A stretch of 64,000 nucleotides of DNA from Cupriavidus sp. MP-37 (GCF_020618415.1 NZ_CP085344.1:2689001-2753000); one strand, 5' to 3'; positions 45,523-55,926 are shown, counted from the first letter of the stretch. Made by a program: numbers and translations. Notes: generated by a model not told the origin, from the sequence alone.

Positions 45523-46431
45523 CTATCCCCTCATCCCGAGAAACAGGTCCTCGAGCGACGGCTCGCGGATCTGCAGGTCCAGCAGCCGGCCGGCGAGCGG
45601 CTGCACCGCGGCCAGCACCGCCATCTTGGCGGTGGGCGGGCAACGCACCGTCACGGCGCCAGGCTGCGCGCTTTCGACCTCCAGCGCAGGCAGCGCGCGC
45701 AGCCGGCGCAGCGCCTCGTCGCGCGCGCCCGCCTCGACCCGCAGCACCAGCGTCAGCGGCAGGCCGGCCCGCGCGCGCAGCGCCGCCAGGGTGCCGGCGG
45801 CCTGCAGCCGCCCCGCCGACAGGATGGCGAAGCGGTCGATGCGCTGCTGCAGCTCGGCCAGGATGTGCGAGGTGATGACGATGGTCACCCCGCTCGCGCG
45901 CAGGGCGTTCAGCATGGCGTAGAAGTCGCGGATCGCGGCGGGGTCCAGGCCGTTGGTCGGTTCATCCAGGAACAGCACGCGCGGCACGCCCAGCAGCGCC
46001 TGTGCAAACCCCAGCCGTTGCCGCATGCCCTTCGAGTACTCGCGCACCGGACGCGCGGCGGCATCCGCCAGGCCGACCTGTGCCAGCATCGGCAGGCACG
46101 CCTGCGCCGGCACGCCCTTGAGCCGCGCAAAGAAGTGCAAGGTCTCGAGTCCGCTCAGGTTGTCGTACAGGGCCAGGTGCTCGGGCAGGTAGCCGATGCG
46201 GCGGCGCGCGGCGCGGAACGCGCGCGTGCCCACGGCGGCACCGGCGACGGCCAGCGTGCCGCGAGTGGGCGGCAGCAGGCCCAGCATCATCCGGAACAGC
46301 GTGCTCTTGCCGGCGCCGTTATGGCCGATCAGCCCGAGCAGCTCGCCCTGCCCGACGCTCAGGCTGACATCGTCGACGGCGCGCAGCGCGCCGAAGCGCT
46401 TGCTGACATGGGACAGCACGATGGTGCCCAT
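45523..46431 (-). CDS. nosF: NosF, ABC transporter ATPase
   Basis: Cytoplasmic ATPase of the NosDFY complex. Walker A GHNGAGKS, Q-loop region YLPEHLALYDNLS, signature YSKGMRQRLGFAQAL, Walker B VLFLDEPTNGLDP and switch His ITSHILAEL are all present, followed by a ~90-residue C-terminal domain. I placed the start at MGTIVLSHVSKRFG, 8 bp after nosD, because the family begins there. An in-frame ATG 33 bases upstream (46464) would overlap nosD by 26 bases and add an unconserved prefix. Confidence 0.92.
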   Translation of the reverse strand: MGTIVLSHVSKRFGALRAVDDVSLSVGQGELLGLIGHNGAGKSTLFRMMLGLLPPTRGTLAVAGAAVGTRAFRAARRRIGYLPEHLALYDNLSGLETLHFFARLKGVPAQACLPMLAQVGLADAAARPVREYSKGMRQRLGFAQALLGVPRVLFLDEPTNGLDPAAIRDFYAMLNALRASGVTIVITSHILAELQQRIDRFAILSAGRLQAAGTLAALRARAGLPLTLVLRVEAGARDEALRRLRALPALEVESAQPGAVTVRCPPTAKMAVLAAVQPLAGRLLDLQIREPSLEDLFLGMRG

Positions 46432-46438
46432 GGCCGGC

Positions 46439-47725
46439 TCAGCGGCTGGCGTCGGCCGGCGCATGCCATTGCCTCCAGTTGGCGCGGGCCGGACGCATGC
46501 GCGGATATTCGTCCACCACCCCGGGCGCCCGGAGCACCGGAAACTGGCGCCCGGCCAGCCGCAGCGCCTGCAACGCGGGGCTGCCGAGCAGCAGCGTCAC
46601 GCCGGGGTAGCGCCAGCTGAGCCGGTCGACCAGGTCATTGGCGCGGTACGGGATATCGCCCACGCCGTCGGCATCGCGGTCCCAGCCGAGGTAGTTGCTC
46701 CAGTAGTTGCCTTGCAGTCTTTCGGAAGGATTGCGCCCGCCCCAGGCCTCGTCGCGCGCACCGACATAGCGCACCGGCTCGCGGTTGCCGATGAAGTCGT
46801 TGCCCTGCACCACGTTGCGCGTCGAGCCCGCCGACAGGTGCACGCCGATGGCGTTGCCGAGCACCAGGTTGCCGCGCAGCTGCGCATACTCGACATCGTA
46901 GATAAAGAAGCCGCGCTGGTTGTGCGCCACCACGTTGCCCTCGATCACCGAGTCCTGCAGCGTGCGCAGCATGATGCCGTGGTCGGCATTGGCCCAGGTG
47001 CGGTTGTTGCGGACGACCTGGTCGCGCACTTCCATCAGCGCCAGCCCGCCGCGGTTGCGGTAGCTGTCGTTGCCTTCCCACAGGTTGTGGTACGAGTTCA
47101 TGTAATGGGTGCCGTAGCGGCTATGGTGCAGCCGGTTGCCGCGAAACACAGCGTGGTGCGACACATCGACGTAGAGCGCGTCGCGCACGAAGCTGATCTG
47201 GTTGTCGAGGATGCGTGCGCCGCGCGTGTTGTAGAGCTGCACGCCGTTGCCGCGCTGTGCCGAGTTGTAGTCGCGCTTGCCGGTGATGGTGTTGGCCTCG
47301 ATGCGGACCTCGTCGGCCTTTTCGATCCACAGGCCGAACAGGTTGTAGGTCAGCTCGCAGTGGCGCACCACGGCGCGGTGCGCGCCGGGCGCGATGGTGA
47401 TGCCGGCGTTCTGGTCCTTCAGGCTGTCGCCGGAGTCGCGCACGATCAGTCCTTCGACCGTCACGTCGGGCGCGGCGATGCGCAGCGTATCGCCGCGCAG
47501 CGCGCCGCTGAGAGTCGGCCGCGCGATGCCGCGCAAGACCAGCGGCTTGCCGACGGTGAAGTTGCCGGTGTAGTGGCCGCGCGCGATCTCGATGGTGTCG
47601 CCGGCGGCAGCGGCATCGATCGCCGCCTGCAGCGACTGGCCGGGCTGCACGCGCCAGGTCGCCGCCGGCGCGCCGGTCATGCCGCAGACCAGCCATAGCA
47701 ACGGGATACCGGACAGCAACTTCAT
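46439..47725 (-). CDS. nosD: NosD, periplasmic copper-site maturation protein
   Basis: Periplasmic right-handed beta-helix protein working with NosFY to assemble the Cu4S site of NosZ. The 428-residue precursor has a signal peptide (MKLLSGIPLLWLVCGMTGAPA) and a WRVQPGQSLQAAIDAAAAGDTIEIARGHY start. The CASH-type repeats then run through the middle (for example GNGVQLYNTRGARILDNQISFVRDALYVD and NRTWANADHGIMLRTLQDSVIEGNVVAHNQRGFFIYDVEY). Its start overlaps the nosR stop by four bases (ATGA). Confidence 0.93.
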   Translation of the reverse strand: MKLLSGIPLLWLVCGMTGAPAATWRVQPGQSLQAAIDAAAAGDTIEIARGHYTGNFTVGKPLVLRGIARPTLSGALRGDTLRIAAPDVTVEGLIVRDSGDSLKDQNAGITIAPGAHRAVVRHCELTYNLFGLWIEKADEVRIEANTITGKRDYNSAQRGNGVQLYNTRGARILDNQISFVRDALYVDVSHHAVFRGNRLHHSRYGTHYMNSYHNLWEGNDSYRNRGGLALMEVRDQVVRNNRTWANADHGIMLRTLQDSVIEGNVVAHNQRGFFIYDVEYAQLRGNLVLGNAIGVHLSAGSTRNVVQGNDFIGNREPVRYVGARDEAWGGRNPSERLQGNYWSNYLGWDRDADGVGDIPYRANDLVDRLSWRYPGVTLLLGSPALQALRLAGRQFPVLRAPGVVDEYPRMRPARANWRQWHAPADASR

Positions 47726-50331
47726 GCGGACAGCATCCCCATCGCCTTCAGCGCCAGGAACAGCACGGCACCGACCAGCAGGTTCTTGAAGCCGACATAG
47801 CTGAGCATGTCCATCACAGTGGCGCGACGATGGCGGCCGCGCCACCATGGCCCATCCTTGACGTAGCGCTTTGCCGACAGGCGGATCAGCACCTCGTAGA
47901 GGCTCCAGCCCAGCCACCAGCCGATCACCGCGCCGGCGCGCAGTTGTCCGCTGGCCGCCAGCGCCCACGCCACGGTTGCCGCCAGCGCCACCGCCACCCC
48001 TGCCAGCTGCAACGCGGCGGCGGAGCGCCAGCCCGGCCCGCTCCAGGGCCACAGGTGGTCCCACAGCTCGGCGATCCAGCGCGCGGCGCCGCTCGTGGCC
48101 GCGTAGGGCGGCGTCACGGGGTCGGTCGGCATGCGCGGATCGGGGCCCGGCGGCTGCGCCGCAGCGGCCGTCACCGGCACCAGCGGAATGAAATACCCGT
48201 TGCGAGCCACCGGCGTCAGCGGCAGCCCGTCGCGCTCGCGCCGCTTGCGCTCGCGCGCCAGCGGCGGGCAGCCGTGCGTATCGGTATAGAGCACCATGCA
48301 GTCGAGGCAATGCAGGCACTCGCGCGGGTCGATGCGGCCATCGGCATCGATCGCCTGCGCCCCGCACCCCGCCGCGCATGCCTTGCAGCGGTTGCAGTCG
48401 GGCTTGCGCCGCAGGCCGAACCAGCGGAACGTGCTCGGCATGGCCAGGGCCGCGCCGAGCGGGCACAGGTACTTGCAGTAAGGCCGCTCGATGAACAGCG
48501 ACAGCGCCAGCAGCGCGCACGCGAACAGCCCGTAGGGCCACGCGCGGTTGGCGATGCCGACCAGGAAGGTGGTCTTGAACGGCTCGATCTCCGCCAGCCG
48601 CTCGGCCAGCCCTATCGAGAACACCGAAACCGCCAGCAGCCCGAAAAACACGCCGTACTTGACCCACTTGAGCCGGTCGTGCCAGCGCCGCGGCAACTGC
48701 CGCTGCCAGCGCTTGAGCCCGAGGAAGCCGCCGAGCTTGTAGATCGCCTCGGACAGCGAGCCGAACGGGCACAGCCAGCCGCAGAACAGCCCGCGCCCGA
48801 ACAGCAGCACCGTGACGATGATGAAGATCCAGAAGCAGAAGATAAAGGGATCGCTGAGGAACAAGGCCCAGTCCCAGCGCAGCAGCAGCGCGTGGAACCA
48901 CGTCAGCACCTGCGTGACCGACGGCTGCGCCATCGCGCCGAACCCCACGAACACGATGCTGATGGCCCAGGCCGTGTACTTGAACGCATTCACCGGCCAC
49001 TTGTGCTTGTGGGTGGCACGGCGCGTCAGGCGGTCGCGCAGCGCGTAGACCAGCGTGACGGCGCCCAGCAGCGCCACGAACAGCGCGATGGTGCCGGCCT
49101 GCCGGCGCCAGATCTTGCGCCACGGCGCTTCCGGCACGTCGAGATGGGGTCGGCCACCCTGCAGCAGCGCCGCCGGCAGCCAGTACGGCGCGTCGAAGCT
49201 GGCAAAGCTGCGCGTGCCGGTGGCGCGGTCGACCCGGTTGCCGAGGAACGACAGCTTCCACGGATACGCCGCGGAAAAGGCCGGCGAGCGGATCACGAAG
49301 ATCGCCGACTCGGTGGGCTCCGGCGCGCCCTGCGCGACCACGCCATAGAGGTTCAGGTAGTCGAGGTCGCGGAAGGTGAACGCGTCGGCGTCCTGGCGCA
49401 CCTGCACCCGGTCATAGATGCCGCCACGCACGAAGCCCGAGCCCTTGAACGATTCCGTGCCCGCGGTGCGGATCACGAAGATGGCCTGCTCGCCCGGCCG
49501 CAGCTGCGCGCGCAGCCCCTGCCAGCCGGCATCGCCCAGCACGCTGCGGCCGATATCGGGATGGTTCAGGTCGCCAAACCACAGCTCGATAAACGGCGCG
49601 CCGCCGCCCGGCAGGCCGACCTGCGCGGGCTGCACCAGCAGGCGCTGCACCGCGCCCATCGCTACCAGCTGCGGCCAGCTGTAGTGCATGCCGCTTTCAA
49701 CATAGCGAGCCGGCGCGCGCTGGGTTGGCGCCAGGATGCCGACCTGCCGCGCCACCGCCGCGCCCGCCGTGGTCAGCACCTGGTTCTGCGCGATCACCGT
49801 CACCGTGGCCCCGGAAATCGCATCGACCCCGACCACGCCTTCGTCGGGGCGCGACTGCCCCACTTCGATCTTGTCCGCAACCGACTTGCCGACGTACTGC
49901 CGGTTGAAATCGAGCAGCGCGGATTCCGGGATGCCCAGCAGCAGGATCGGCTCCGAATGCTTCAGCACCTTGACGCCGGCATAGCGGCCCTGCGTATCCA
50001 TGCCGATCAGCGTCACCACCGGCTTGCCCGAATACGCCGGCGTATCGGTGATATCGGTGGACAGCATGACGTAGCCAAGCAGCTCGCGCTTGCCGCCGGG
50101 GCCGGTGCGATACCCCTCGACATAGGGCGGCTGCCCCATGCGCGCCGAGAACTGGGTGGCGCCGGGCAGCACCTGCGCGCACGGCACCAGCGCGCACAGG
50201 TCGGCCGCGGTGGCCAGCTGCGGCGGCAACTCGGCCTCGTAGGCGCCCGCATGCGCCGGCGACATCAGGCCGAACAGCATCAGCCACGCGGCTGCGACAG
50301 CCACGAGTCCCTGGAAGATTGCTTGCATCAT
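47722..50331 (-). CDS. nosR: NosR, flavin and Fe-S membrane electron donor of N2O reduction
   Basis: Membrane protein thought to pass electrons to NosZ and needed for its expression. The 869-residue protein has a signal sequence and a periplasmic FMN-binding domain with the flavinylation motif SGAT (DAISGATVTVIAQN). About five to six membrane helices and CxxxCP pairs (GLFCGWLCPFGSL, YCKYLCPLGA) follow. Two 4Fe-4S ferredoxin motifs (CNRCKACAAGCGAQAI and CLHCLDCMVLYTDTHGCPP) sit near the cytoplasmic C-terminal part. FMN is expected to be attached by the ApbE-type product of divergent nosX. It lies 66 bp after nosZ. Confidence 0.95.
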   Translation of the reverse strand: MMQAIFQGLVAVAAAWLMLFGLMSPAHAGAYEAELPPQLATAADLCALVPCAQVLPGATQFSARMGQPPYVEGYRTGPGGKRELLGYVMLSTDITDTPAYSGKPVVTLIGMDTQGRYAGVKVLKHSEPILLLGIPESALLDFNRQYVGKSVADKIEVGQSRPDEGVVGVDAISGATVTVIAQNQVLTTAGAAVARQVGILAPTQRAPARYVESGMHYSWPQLVAMGAVQRLLVQPAQVGLPGGGAPFIELWFGDLNHPDIGRSVLGDAGWQGLRAQLRPGEQAIFVIRTAGTESFKGSGFVRGGIYDRVQVRQDADAFTFRDLDYLNLYGVVAQGAPEPTESAIFVIRSPAFSAAYPWKLSFLGNRVDRATGTRSFASFDAPYWLPAALLQGGRPHLDVPEAPWRKIWRRQAGTIALFVALLGAVTLVYALRDRLTRRATHKHKWPVNAFKYTAWAISIVFVGFGAMAQPSVTQVLTWFHALLLRWDWALFLSDPFIFCFWIFIIVTVLLFGRGLFCGWLCPFGSLSEAIYKLGGFLGLKRWQRQLPRRWHDRLKWVKYGVFFGLLAVSVFSIGLAERLAEIEPFKTTFLVGIANRAWPYGLFACALLALSLFIERPYCKYLCPLGAALAMPSTFRWFGLRRKPDCNRCKACAAGCGAQAIDADGRIDPRECLHCLDCMVLYTDTHGCPPLARERKRRERDGLPLTPVARNGYFIPLVPVTAAAAQPPGPDPRMPTDPVTPPYAATSGAARWIAELWDHLWPWSGPGWRSAAALQLAGVAVALAATVAWALAASGQLRAGAVIGWWLGWSLYEVLIRLSAKRYVKDGPWWRGRHRRATVMDMLSYVGFKNLLVGAVLFLALKAMGMLSA

Positions 50332-50397
50332 GGAAAGGCCGCAGGCAAAGCATTGCGCGCGGCGCATGGGCCGCGCGCAACGCTGCGCCAGGCCGTC

Positions 50398-52362
50398 TCA
50401 GGCCTCGACGATCATGCGGCTGCGCATCTCGAGATGCAGCGCGTGGCAGAAGTGGGTGCAATAGCACCAGAACACACCGGGCTTGTCGGCGATAAAGGTC
50501 ACCGATGCCGTCTCCTGCGGATTGACGATGAAGTTGATGTTGTACTTCGGGATAGCGAAGCCGTGCGTCAGGTCCTCGATCTTGTCCAGGTTGGTCAGGA
50601 TCAGCGTGACCTCGTCGCCGCGCTTCAGCTTGATCTCGCGCAGGCTGAACACCGGTGCCTGCGAGGTGAGCTTCACCGTCACCTTGCGGCCGTTGCGGAA
50701 CACGCCGGATTGCTGCGCATCCTTGACCGCCAGCGGGAAGTCGTCGAGCGCGTAGATCTGCTTCGGCCGCAGCAGCTCGCGCCGGAAGATGATGAAGTCG
50801 TGCGGTTCGCTATGCACCGGGTGGTCCGCCACCAACACCATCTTGTCGCCGGAGATGTCGATCAGCTGCTCGTTCTCGGCGTGCAGCGGACCCACCGGCA
50901 GGAAGCGGTCCTTGGAGAACTTGCAGCCCACCGCCAGCCATTTGCCGTCGGCGGCGACGGTCTCGGATTGCGAGGCATTGAGGTGGCCGGGCTGGTATTG
51001 CACGTCGAGCCGGTCCACCACGTACCTGGCGCTCTTGTCGCCGCGGTGGAAGCGGATTGCCGCGTCGATGTTCCACTTGACCACCTGGCTGTCCAGGAAC
51101 AGCGTGGTGTAGGCGTTGCCGCGGCCGTCGAAAGCGGTATGCAGCGGCCCCAGCCCCAGCTCGACCTCGGCGACGATGGCGTCGTCCAGCCTGGCCAGCT
51201 TGCCGTCGAACCAGTCGAGCACCCTGGCCAGCTCGATCACCGTCCCGGTCGGCGACAGCTTGCCGGCGCAGATGAAGTATTTCTGGTCGGGGCTGGCGTT
51301 GACGCCGTGCGGGTTCTTGGGCACCGACACATAGGCGGTCAGCGCCGTGCCGGGGTCCTGGTTGGCGGCACGCGTGCCGTCGACCACCGGCACCTTCGAG
51401 TCGCCGATAGTCTTGAACTTGCCTGCCTTGACGGCAGCCTCGATGCGGGCGATGTTGAAGAACAGGCAGGCATCGCGCTCGGCCGACATCATGTCCTCGA
51501 AGCGCACGCCCATTTCCACGTTGTACTGGTTGGTCGCGGCGAGCTTGCCGTCGTACGAGGTCGCCACCAGGTCGCAGTTGCCGTCGATCAGCACCTGCCA
51601 GCGCGCCGCCATCGACTCGGCGTCGACGCAGGTGAACAGCGAGCGGTACTTGCTGCCGTCCTCGGTCGGCGTATTGGGCAGCGGCACGCCGAACTCGGCG
51701 CCGCAGAACACGCGCGTGGTGTAGTTGATGCTGGCGTCGACTGGATCGCGCTTGTCGGGGAAGATGCCGTGGAAGCCCTGCACATTGGGCAGCTCGGTGA
51801 TCTTGTCGCAGATGAAGTAGTCGAGCCGGATACGCGCCAGCCTGGCATTGATCTTGTCGTTGATCCAGGCATAGCGGCCGTCGTAGTTGCCGTCCTTGTA
51901 CGAGGCATGCACGTGATGGGTATCGCCGACGGTGTATTGCAGGCTGCCGTCAGGGCGCGTGCCCATCACGCGCTTCGATTCATTGGTGATGCCCCACCCC
52001 GTCAGGGCGTCCGGCACGAAGCACGGAATGCGGTGCAGCTCGCGCCCGGACGGCAAGCCCAGCACGCGCATGTCGCCGGCATGGCCACCGCTCCACAGTC
52101 CGTAATAGGTATCCAGCTCGCCCGGCTTCAGGTGCACCGCGCTGGCGGCGGTGGGGCCTGCATGGCTGGCATGGGCACCGGCGCTGCTGGCCGGCGTGGG
52201 TGCCACCGGCGCGCCGCCGTTGTCGGTGCAGGCGGCCACGCCGGCAACGCCGGCGAGCGCCGCGGTATGGATGAAGCGCCGCCGTCCCGGCGCGGCCGGC
52301 GCATCGTGGGGTGGCAGGGGATGCTGCGTATGCCTGGTCATCTTCGTTCCTCGAACCGTCAT
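50398..52362 (-). CDS. nosZ: Nitrous oxide reductase NosZ (clade I, Tat-exported)
   Basis: Periplasmic multicopper enzyme reducing N2O to N2, the last step of denitrification. The 654-residue precursor begins with a twin-arginine signal (GRRRFIHTAALAG), placing it in clade I. The beta-propeller holds the Cu4S-ligand histidines (for example VGDTHHVHAS and CVDAE...HSEPHDF). The C-terminal cupredoxin domain has the CuA motif FWCYCTHFCHALHLEM. An in-frame start at the Met 21 bases later is possible. It is first in the nosZRDFYL run, with FNR- and NsrR-like boxes in the gap to nosX. Confidence 0.97.
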   Translation of the reverse strand: MTVRGTKMTRHTQHPLPPHDAPAAPGRRRFIHTAALAGVAGVAACTDNGGAPVAPTPASSAGAHASHAGPTAASAVHLKPGELDTYYGLWSGGHAGDMRVLGLPSGRELHRIPCFVPDALTGWGITNESKRVMGTRPDGSLQYTVGDTHHVHASYKDGNYDGRYAWINDKINARLARIRLDYFICDKITELPNVQGFHGIFPDKRDPVDASINYTTRVFCGAEFGVPLPNTPTEDGSKYRSLFTCVDAESMAARWQVLIDGNCDLVATSYDGKLAATNQYNVEMGVRFEDMMSAERDACLFFNIARIEAAVKAGKFKTIGDSKVPVVDGTRAANQDPGTALTAYVSVPKNPHGVNASPDQKYFICAGKLSPTGTVIELARVLDWFDGKLARLDDAIVAEVELGLGPLHTAFDGRGNAYTTLFLDSQVVKWNIDAAIRFHRGDKSARYVVDRLDVQYQPGHLNASQSETVAADGKWLAVGCKFSKDRFLPVGPLHAENEQLIDISGDKMVLVADHPVHSEPHDFIIFRRELLRPKQIYALDDFPLAVKDAQQSGVFRNGRKVTVKLTSQAPVFSLREIKLKRGDEVTLILTNLDKIEDLTHGFAIPKYNINFIVNPQETASVTFIADKPGVFWCYCTHFCHALHLEMRSRMIVEA

Positions 52363-52463
52363 GGCAAAGGCGGAGTCCGCTCCGCCGGCTTGCTGCTTGT
52401 GTTGTCTTGTGGTGGCTTGCTGCTGCCGGCTACAGATGGTCGAAGCAGTTGGCGCGATCGAGG

Positions 52464-52507
52464 TTGATGATCGTCATGGTTCTCTTAAATATTCATAATC
52501 GATGCAT
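52464..52507. promoter_or_regulatory. FNR-like and NsrR-like boxes between nosZ and nosX
   Basis: TTGAT-GATC-GTCAT (52464-52477) matches 8 of 10 core positions of the FNR/NNR consensus TTGAT-N4-ATCAA. Read on the minus strand, ATGCAT-N5-ATGAAT (52491-52507) has the spacing and all but one core base of the NsrR-type ATGYAT-N5-ATRCAT. Both lie about 100-145 bp before nosZ and 80-120 bp before nosX. They are consistent with control by low oxygen and NO, but were found by eye. The rest of this 223-bp gap shows no gene. Confidence 0.5.
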
Positions 52508-52585
52508 GTTTTCCGCCGGTGGCGCGGCCAGAATGGCGGCACGGCAACGCTCACCGCCGCTTTCGCGATCGACACCACCCTCGTC

Positions 52586-53644
52586 ATGCCCTTCAAGACC
52601 CTGTTGCGCACACAGTCTTCCATCCCCCACACCGACCGCAGGCGCCGCGCCATCCTTCGCGGCGCCGCGAGCGTGCCGCTGCTCGCCACCGGCATGTTCG
52701 TGCGGCCCGCGCTGGCCGATCCGTCCGTCACGCATGCATCGCGCCGCTTGCTGGGCACGCGCGTGGACATCGTCGTGCAAGGCGACGGCCACGGCGCGGT
52801 GCAGGCCGCCATCGCCGCGGCCTTTGCCGAGATGCTGCGGCTGCAGCAGCTGATGAGCCGCTACCGGCCCGACAGCCAGGTCAGCGCCCTGCAGCGCGCG
52901 GCCGGAAGCCATCCGGTGCGCGTGGCGCCCGAACTGATGACGGTGCTGCAGGCCGCCGCGGCAGTTTCGGCTCGATCCCGCGGCGCCTTCGATATCACGG
53001 TGGGGGCCTTCGCCGGCTGGCGCTTCGGCGCGGATGGCAACCGCGTCCCCGATGCCGCCGAACTGGCCCGCGAGCGCCGGCTGGTGGACTACCGGCAGGT
53101 CATGCTCGACGCCCGCCGCGGCGAGGCCATGCTGGCCCGCCCTGGCATGCGCCTGGACCTGGGCGGCATTGCCAAGCTGCCGATCCTGGACGCGGGCATG
53201 CAGGTGCTGCGGCGCCATGGCTTGGCCAATGCGATGGTCAACGGCGGCGGCGATGTGCTGGCCATGGGCCAGTTGCAGGGGCGCGACTGGCGCATCGGCG
53301 TGCGCGACCCGCTCGCGGCGGCGCGGCTGCTAGGCGTGCTGCAGGTGTCCGATGCCGTGGTAGCGTCGTCGGGCGATTACGAGCGCTGCTTTGTCGCCGG
53401 CGGCCGGCGCTATCACCATGTGCTCGACCCCGCCACCGGGCTGCCGTCGGCCGGGCCGCACGGCGTGACGCTGGTGGCACCGACTGCGGCGGCGGTCAAC
53501 GGGCTCGGCGCAGCGCTGATGGTGGCCGGCGCGGATGCCTGGGAAAGGCTGGCCGGGGGCAGCGCCGGCGTCGATGGGCTGGTGGTTGGCGATGGCGGCC
53601 GCTGGATGTCGCCCGGCATGGCCCGCCGGCTGCGGCTGGCTTGA
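52586..53644 (+). CDS. nosX: NosX, ApbE-type FAD:protein FMN transferase
   Basis: Periplasmic flavin transferase that covalently attaches FMN to a Ser/Thr-GAT motif, in this context to NosR. The 352-residue precursor has a twin-arginine signal (TDRRRRAILRGAASVPLLATGMF). The ApbE core shows RYRPDSQVSALQRA, GAFDITVGAFAGWRFGADG, MRLDLGGIAKLPILDAG, MVNGGGDVLAMG, VASSGDYERCFVAGGRRYHHVLDPATG, and the C-terminal DGLVVGDGGRWMSPG. I prefer ATG 52586 to 52502 because the latter lies inside the NsrR-like box. It is divergent from nosZ and followed by a terminator of the convergent cytochrome genes. Confidence 0.9.
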   Translation: MPFKTLLRTQSSIPHTDRRRRAILRGAASVPLLATGMFVRPALADPSVTHASRRLLGTRVDIVVQGDGHGAVQAAIAAAFAEMLRLQQLMSRYRPDSQVSALQRAAGSHPVRVAPELMTVLQAAAAVSARSRGAFDITVGAFAGWRFGADGNRVPDAAELARERRLVDYRQVMLDARRGEAMLARPGMRLDLGGIAKLPILDAGMQVLRRHGLANAMVNGGGDVLAMGQLQGRDWRIGVRDPLAAARLLGVLQVSDAVVASSGDYERCFVAGGRRYHHVLDPATGLPSAGPHGVTLVAPTAAAVNGLGAALMVAGADAWERLAGGSAGVDGLVVGDGGRWMSPGMARRLRLA

Positions 53645-53660
53645 ACGCGCGCCGCGGACG

Positions 53661-53689
53661 AAAAAAAGCCGCTTCCGGTGAAGCGGCTT
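53661..53689 (-). terminator. Terminator of the cytochrome c pair
   Basis: AAGCCGCTT-CCGGTG-AAGCGGCTT (53666-53689) with a run of seven A on the plus strand (53661-53667), hence a U-tract on the minus-strand transcript. It serves the leftward cytochrome genes and may also halt nosX, whose stop is 17 bp away. Confidence 0.8.
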
Positions 53690-53727
53690 GGTTGCGCGCA
53701 GGCGGCCGGCGCCGCCGGCCGTTGCCG

Positions 53728-54126
53728 TTACTTCTTCAGCACCAGGTCGCCCGGCAGCGACTCGATGTAGGCGGCCATGTCCTTCAGTTCCTTGCGCGTG
53801 AACGGACGCGGCTTGCCGTCCTTGTCGGTGACTGCCGGGTTGGCGTTGACCTGGCCGGCCATGATCGCGTTGGAGCGGCCCACCAGCGCATTGCCCGACA
53901 CCTGGTAGGACATCAGCGCGTGATACAGGTAGTCGGCATGCTGGCCGGCCAGCTTGGGGTAGTCGGGCGAAATCGGCTTGTTCATGCCAGCACCGTGGCA
54001 GGCCACGCAGTTGCCCTTTTCCACCAGCGTCTTGCCGTTGGCAAGGTCGGCGGCCGAGGCCGGCAGGGCGGCAGCACCCAGCACGAGTGCGCCGAGCGCG
54101 AACGAAAGCGTCTTGAGCGTCTTCAT
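53728..54126 (-). CDS. Class I cytochrome c, 132 aa
   Basis: Periplasmic monohaem cytochrome. The signal peptide ends LPASAA, the haem motif CVACH is at 40-44 in EKGNCVACHGAGMNKPISPDYPKLAGQHADYL, and the C-terminal helix is TRKELKDMAAYIESLPGDLVLKK. The Lys-Leu-Ala-Gly-Gln-His pattern is close to cytochrome c4/c553-like domains. It lies 10 bp after the second cytochrome gene on the same strand. It could donate electrons to NosR/NosZ or an oxidase, but adjacency to nos is the only hint. Confidence 0.9.
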   Translation of the reverse strand: MKTLKTLSFALGALVLGAAALPASAADLANGKTLVEKGNCVACHGAGMNKPISPDYPKLAGQHADYLYHALMSYQVSGNALVGRSNAIMAGQVNANPAVTDKDGKPRPFTRKELKDMAAYIESLPGDLVLKK

Positions 54127-54136
54127 CTGGGGTCTC

Positions 54137-54484
54137 TTACTTGAGGGAATTGTTCTGCGTGCCGGCGGTCTGCTGCGAGTAGTACGCCGCCACGTTGGCG
54201 ATGTCCTGCTCGGTCAGCGTCGCGGCAATGCTGCGCATGGTGGGGTGCTTGCGCTCGCCCTTCTGGTAGGCCTTCAGCGCGTTCTCGATGTACTTGGCGC
54301 TCTGGCCGCCCAGCAGCGGCACTTCATAGATCTCGGGGAAGGACGCACGGTAGCCCGGAATGCCGTGGCATCCGATGCACATTGCAACCTTGTCCTTGGC
54401 AGCGTCTCCATTGCCCTTGACTTCCTGTGCCTGCACGGCCGTTGCAGCCGCGCCCAGCACCACCATCGTGAGGAGCTTTTTCAT
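54137..54484 (-). CDS. Class I cytochrome c, 115 aa
   Basis: Small periplasmic monohaem cytochrome. A signal peptide (MKKLLTMVVLGAAATAVQAQ) is followed by the haem motif CIGCH at 36-40 in VAMCIGCHGIPGYRASFPEIYEVPLLGGQSAKYIENALKAYQKGERKHPTM, with the methionine of that stretch a plausible axial ligand, and a C-terminal helix. It is the first gene of a two-cytochrome operon, similar in plan to its downstream partner and possibly from duplication. It is divergent from moxR across 538 bp. Confidence 0.9.
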   Translation of the reverse strand: MKKLLTMVVLGAAATAVQAQEVKGNGDAAKDKVAMCIGCHGIPGYRASFPEIYEVPLLGGQSAKYIENALKAYQKGERKHPTMRSIAATLTEQDIANVAAYYSQQTAGTQNNSLK

Positions 54485-55022
54485 TGTCTTTGCGGATTGG
54501 AAGTTAAACCGTGTGACCTGCCCTGCCGGGCGGAGACGGTTTCAGAATGCTTCTGCGGAGCCACCAGGGCAGCCAGTCGGTTGGCCGAGGTGCAACCCGC
54601 CAGAGATGTCGCATCCGGTCGGTTTGCCGGGGTGTGGAACACCATTCTGGAACCACCTCGCGCAATCGCCGCGACCCGGAAGGGCCGCTGGGACTTCTGA
54701 ACGCGGACTGCCGGATGCTGGAGAACTGGACGTGGGGGCGCGTCAAACCGCCGCATTGTACCGCAGCCGGCACCTGCCAGTCCAGCCAGCGGTCGGCGCC
54801 GGCGGAACCCTGTCTGGCCGCCCCAACACGAACCGCCAAGGTCTTTTATACTGGCCCATTCCGGGAATCCGCACGACCGTTCGCGTACGCTGCGCCAGCG
54901 GCACGCGGGCGCCCGCCACGGACCCTGTTTTCATAACGAAAGCGCGCATCACAGCGCGAAGAGACCGCGCCAAGCACGCCAACCCGGCCCTCGCCCGAGC
55001 GGCCGTCACCTCAGGTTGCCTC
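54485..55022. other. 538-bp intergenic region before the MoxR operon
   Basis: Divergent region between the cytochrome operon and the MoxR operon. No convincing ORF or RNA was seen. A TATACT at 54847-54852 could be a -10 for moxR without a good -35. It contains short GC-rich inverted stretches, but no clear operator. Confidence 0.4.
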
Positions 55023-55910
<888 letters not shown>

Positions 55911-55926
55911 GCGCGCGGCCAGTCCG

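Noticed and set aside
52502..52585. ATG at 52502 as the nosX start
   Set aside because: It is inside the NsrR-like palindrome and precedes the twin-arginine signal by an unconserved stretch.
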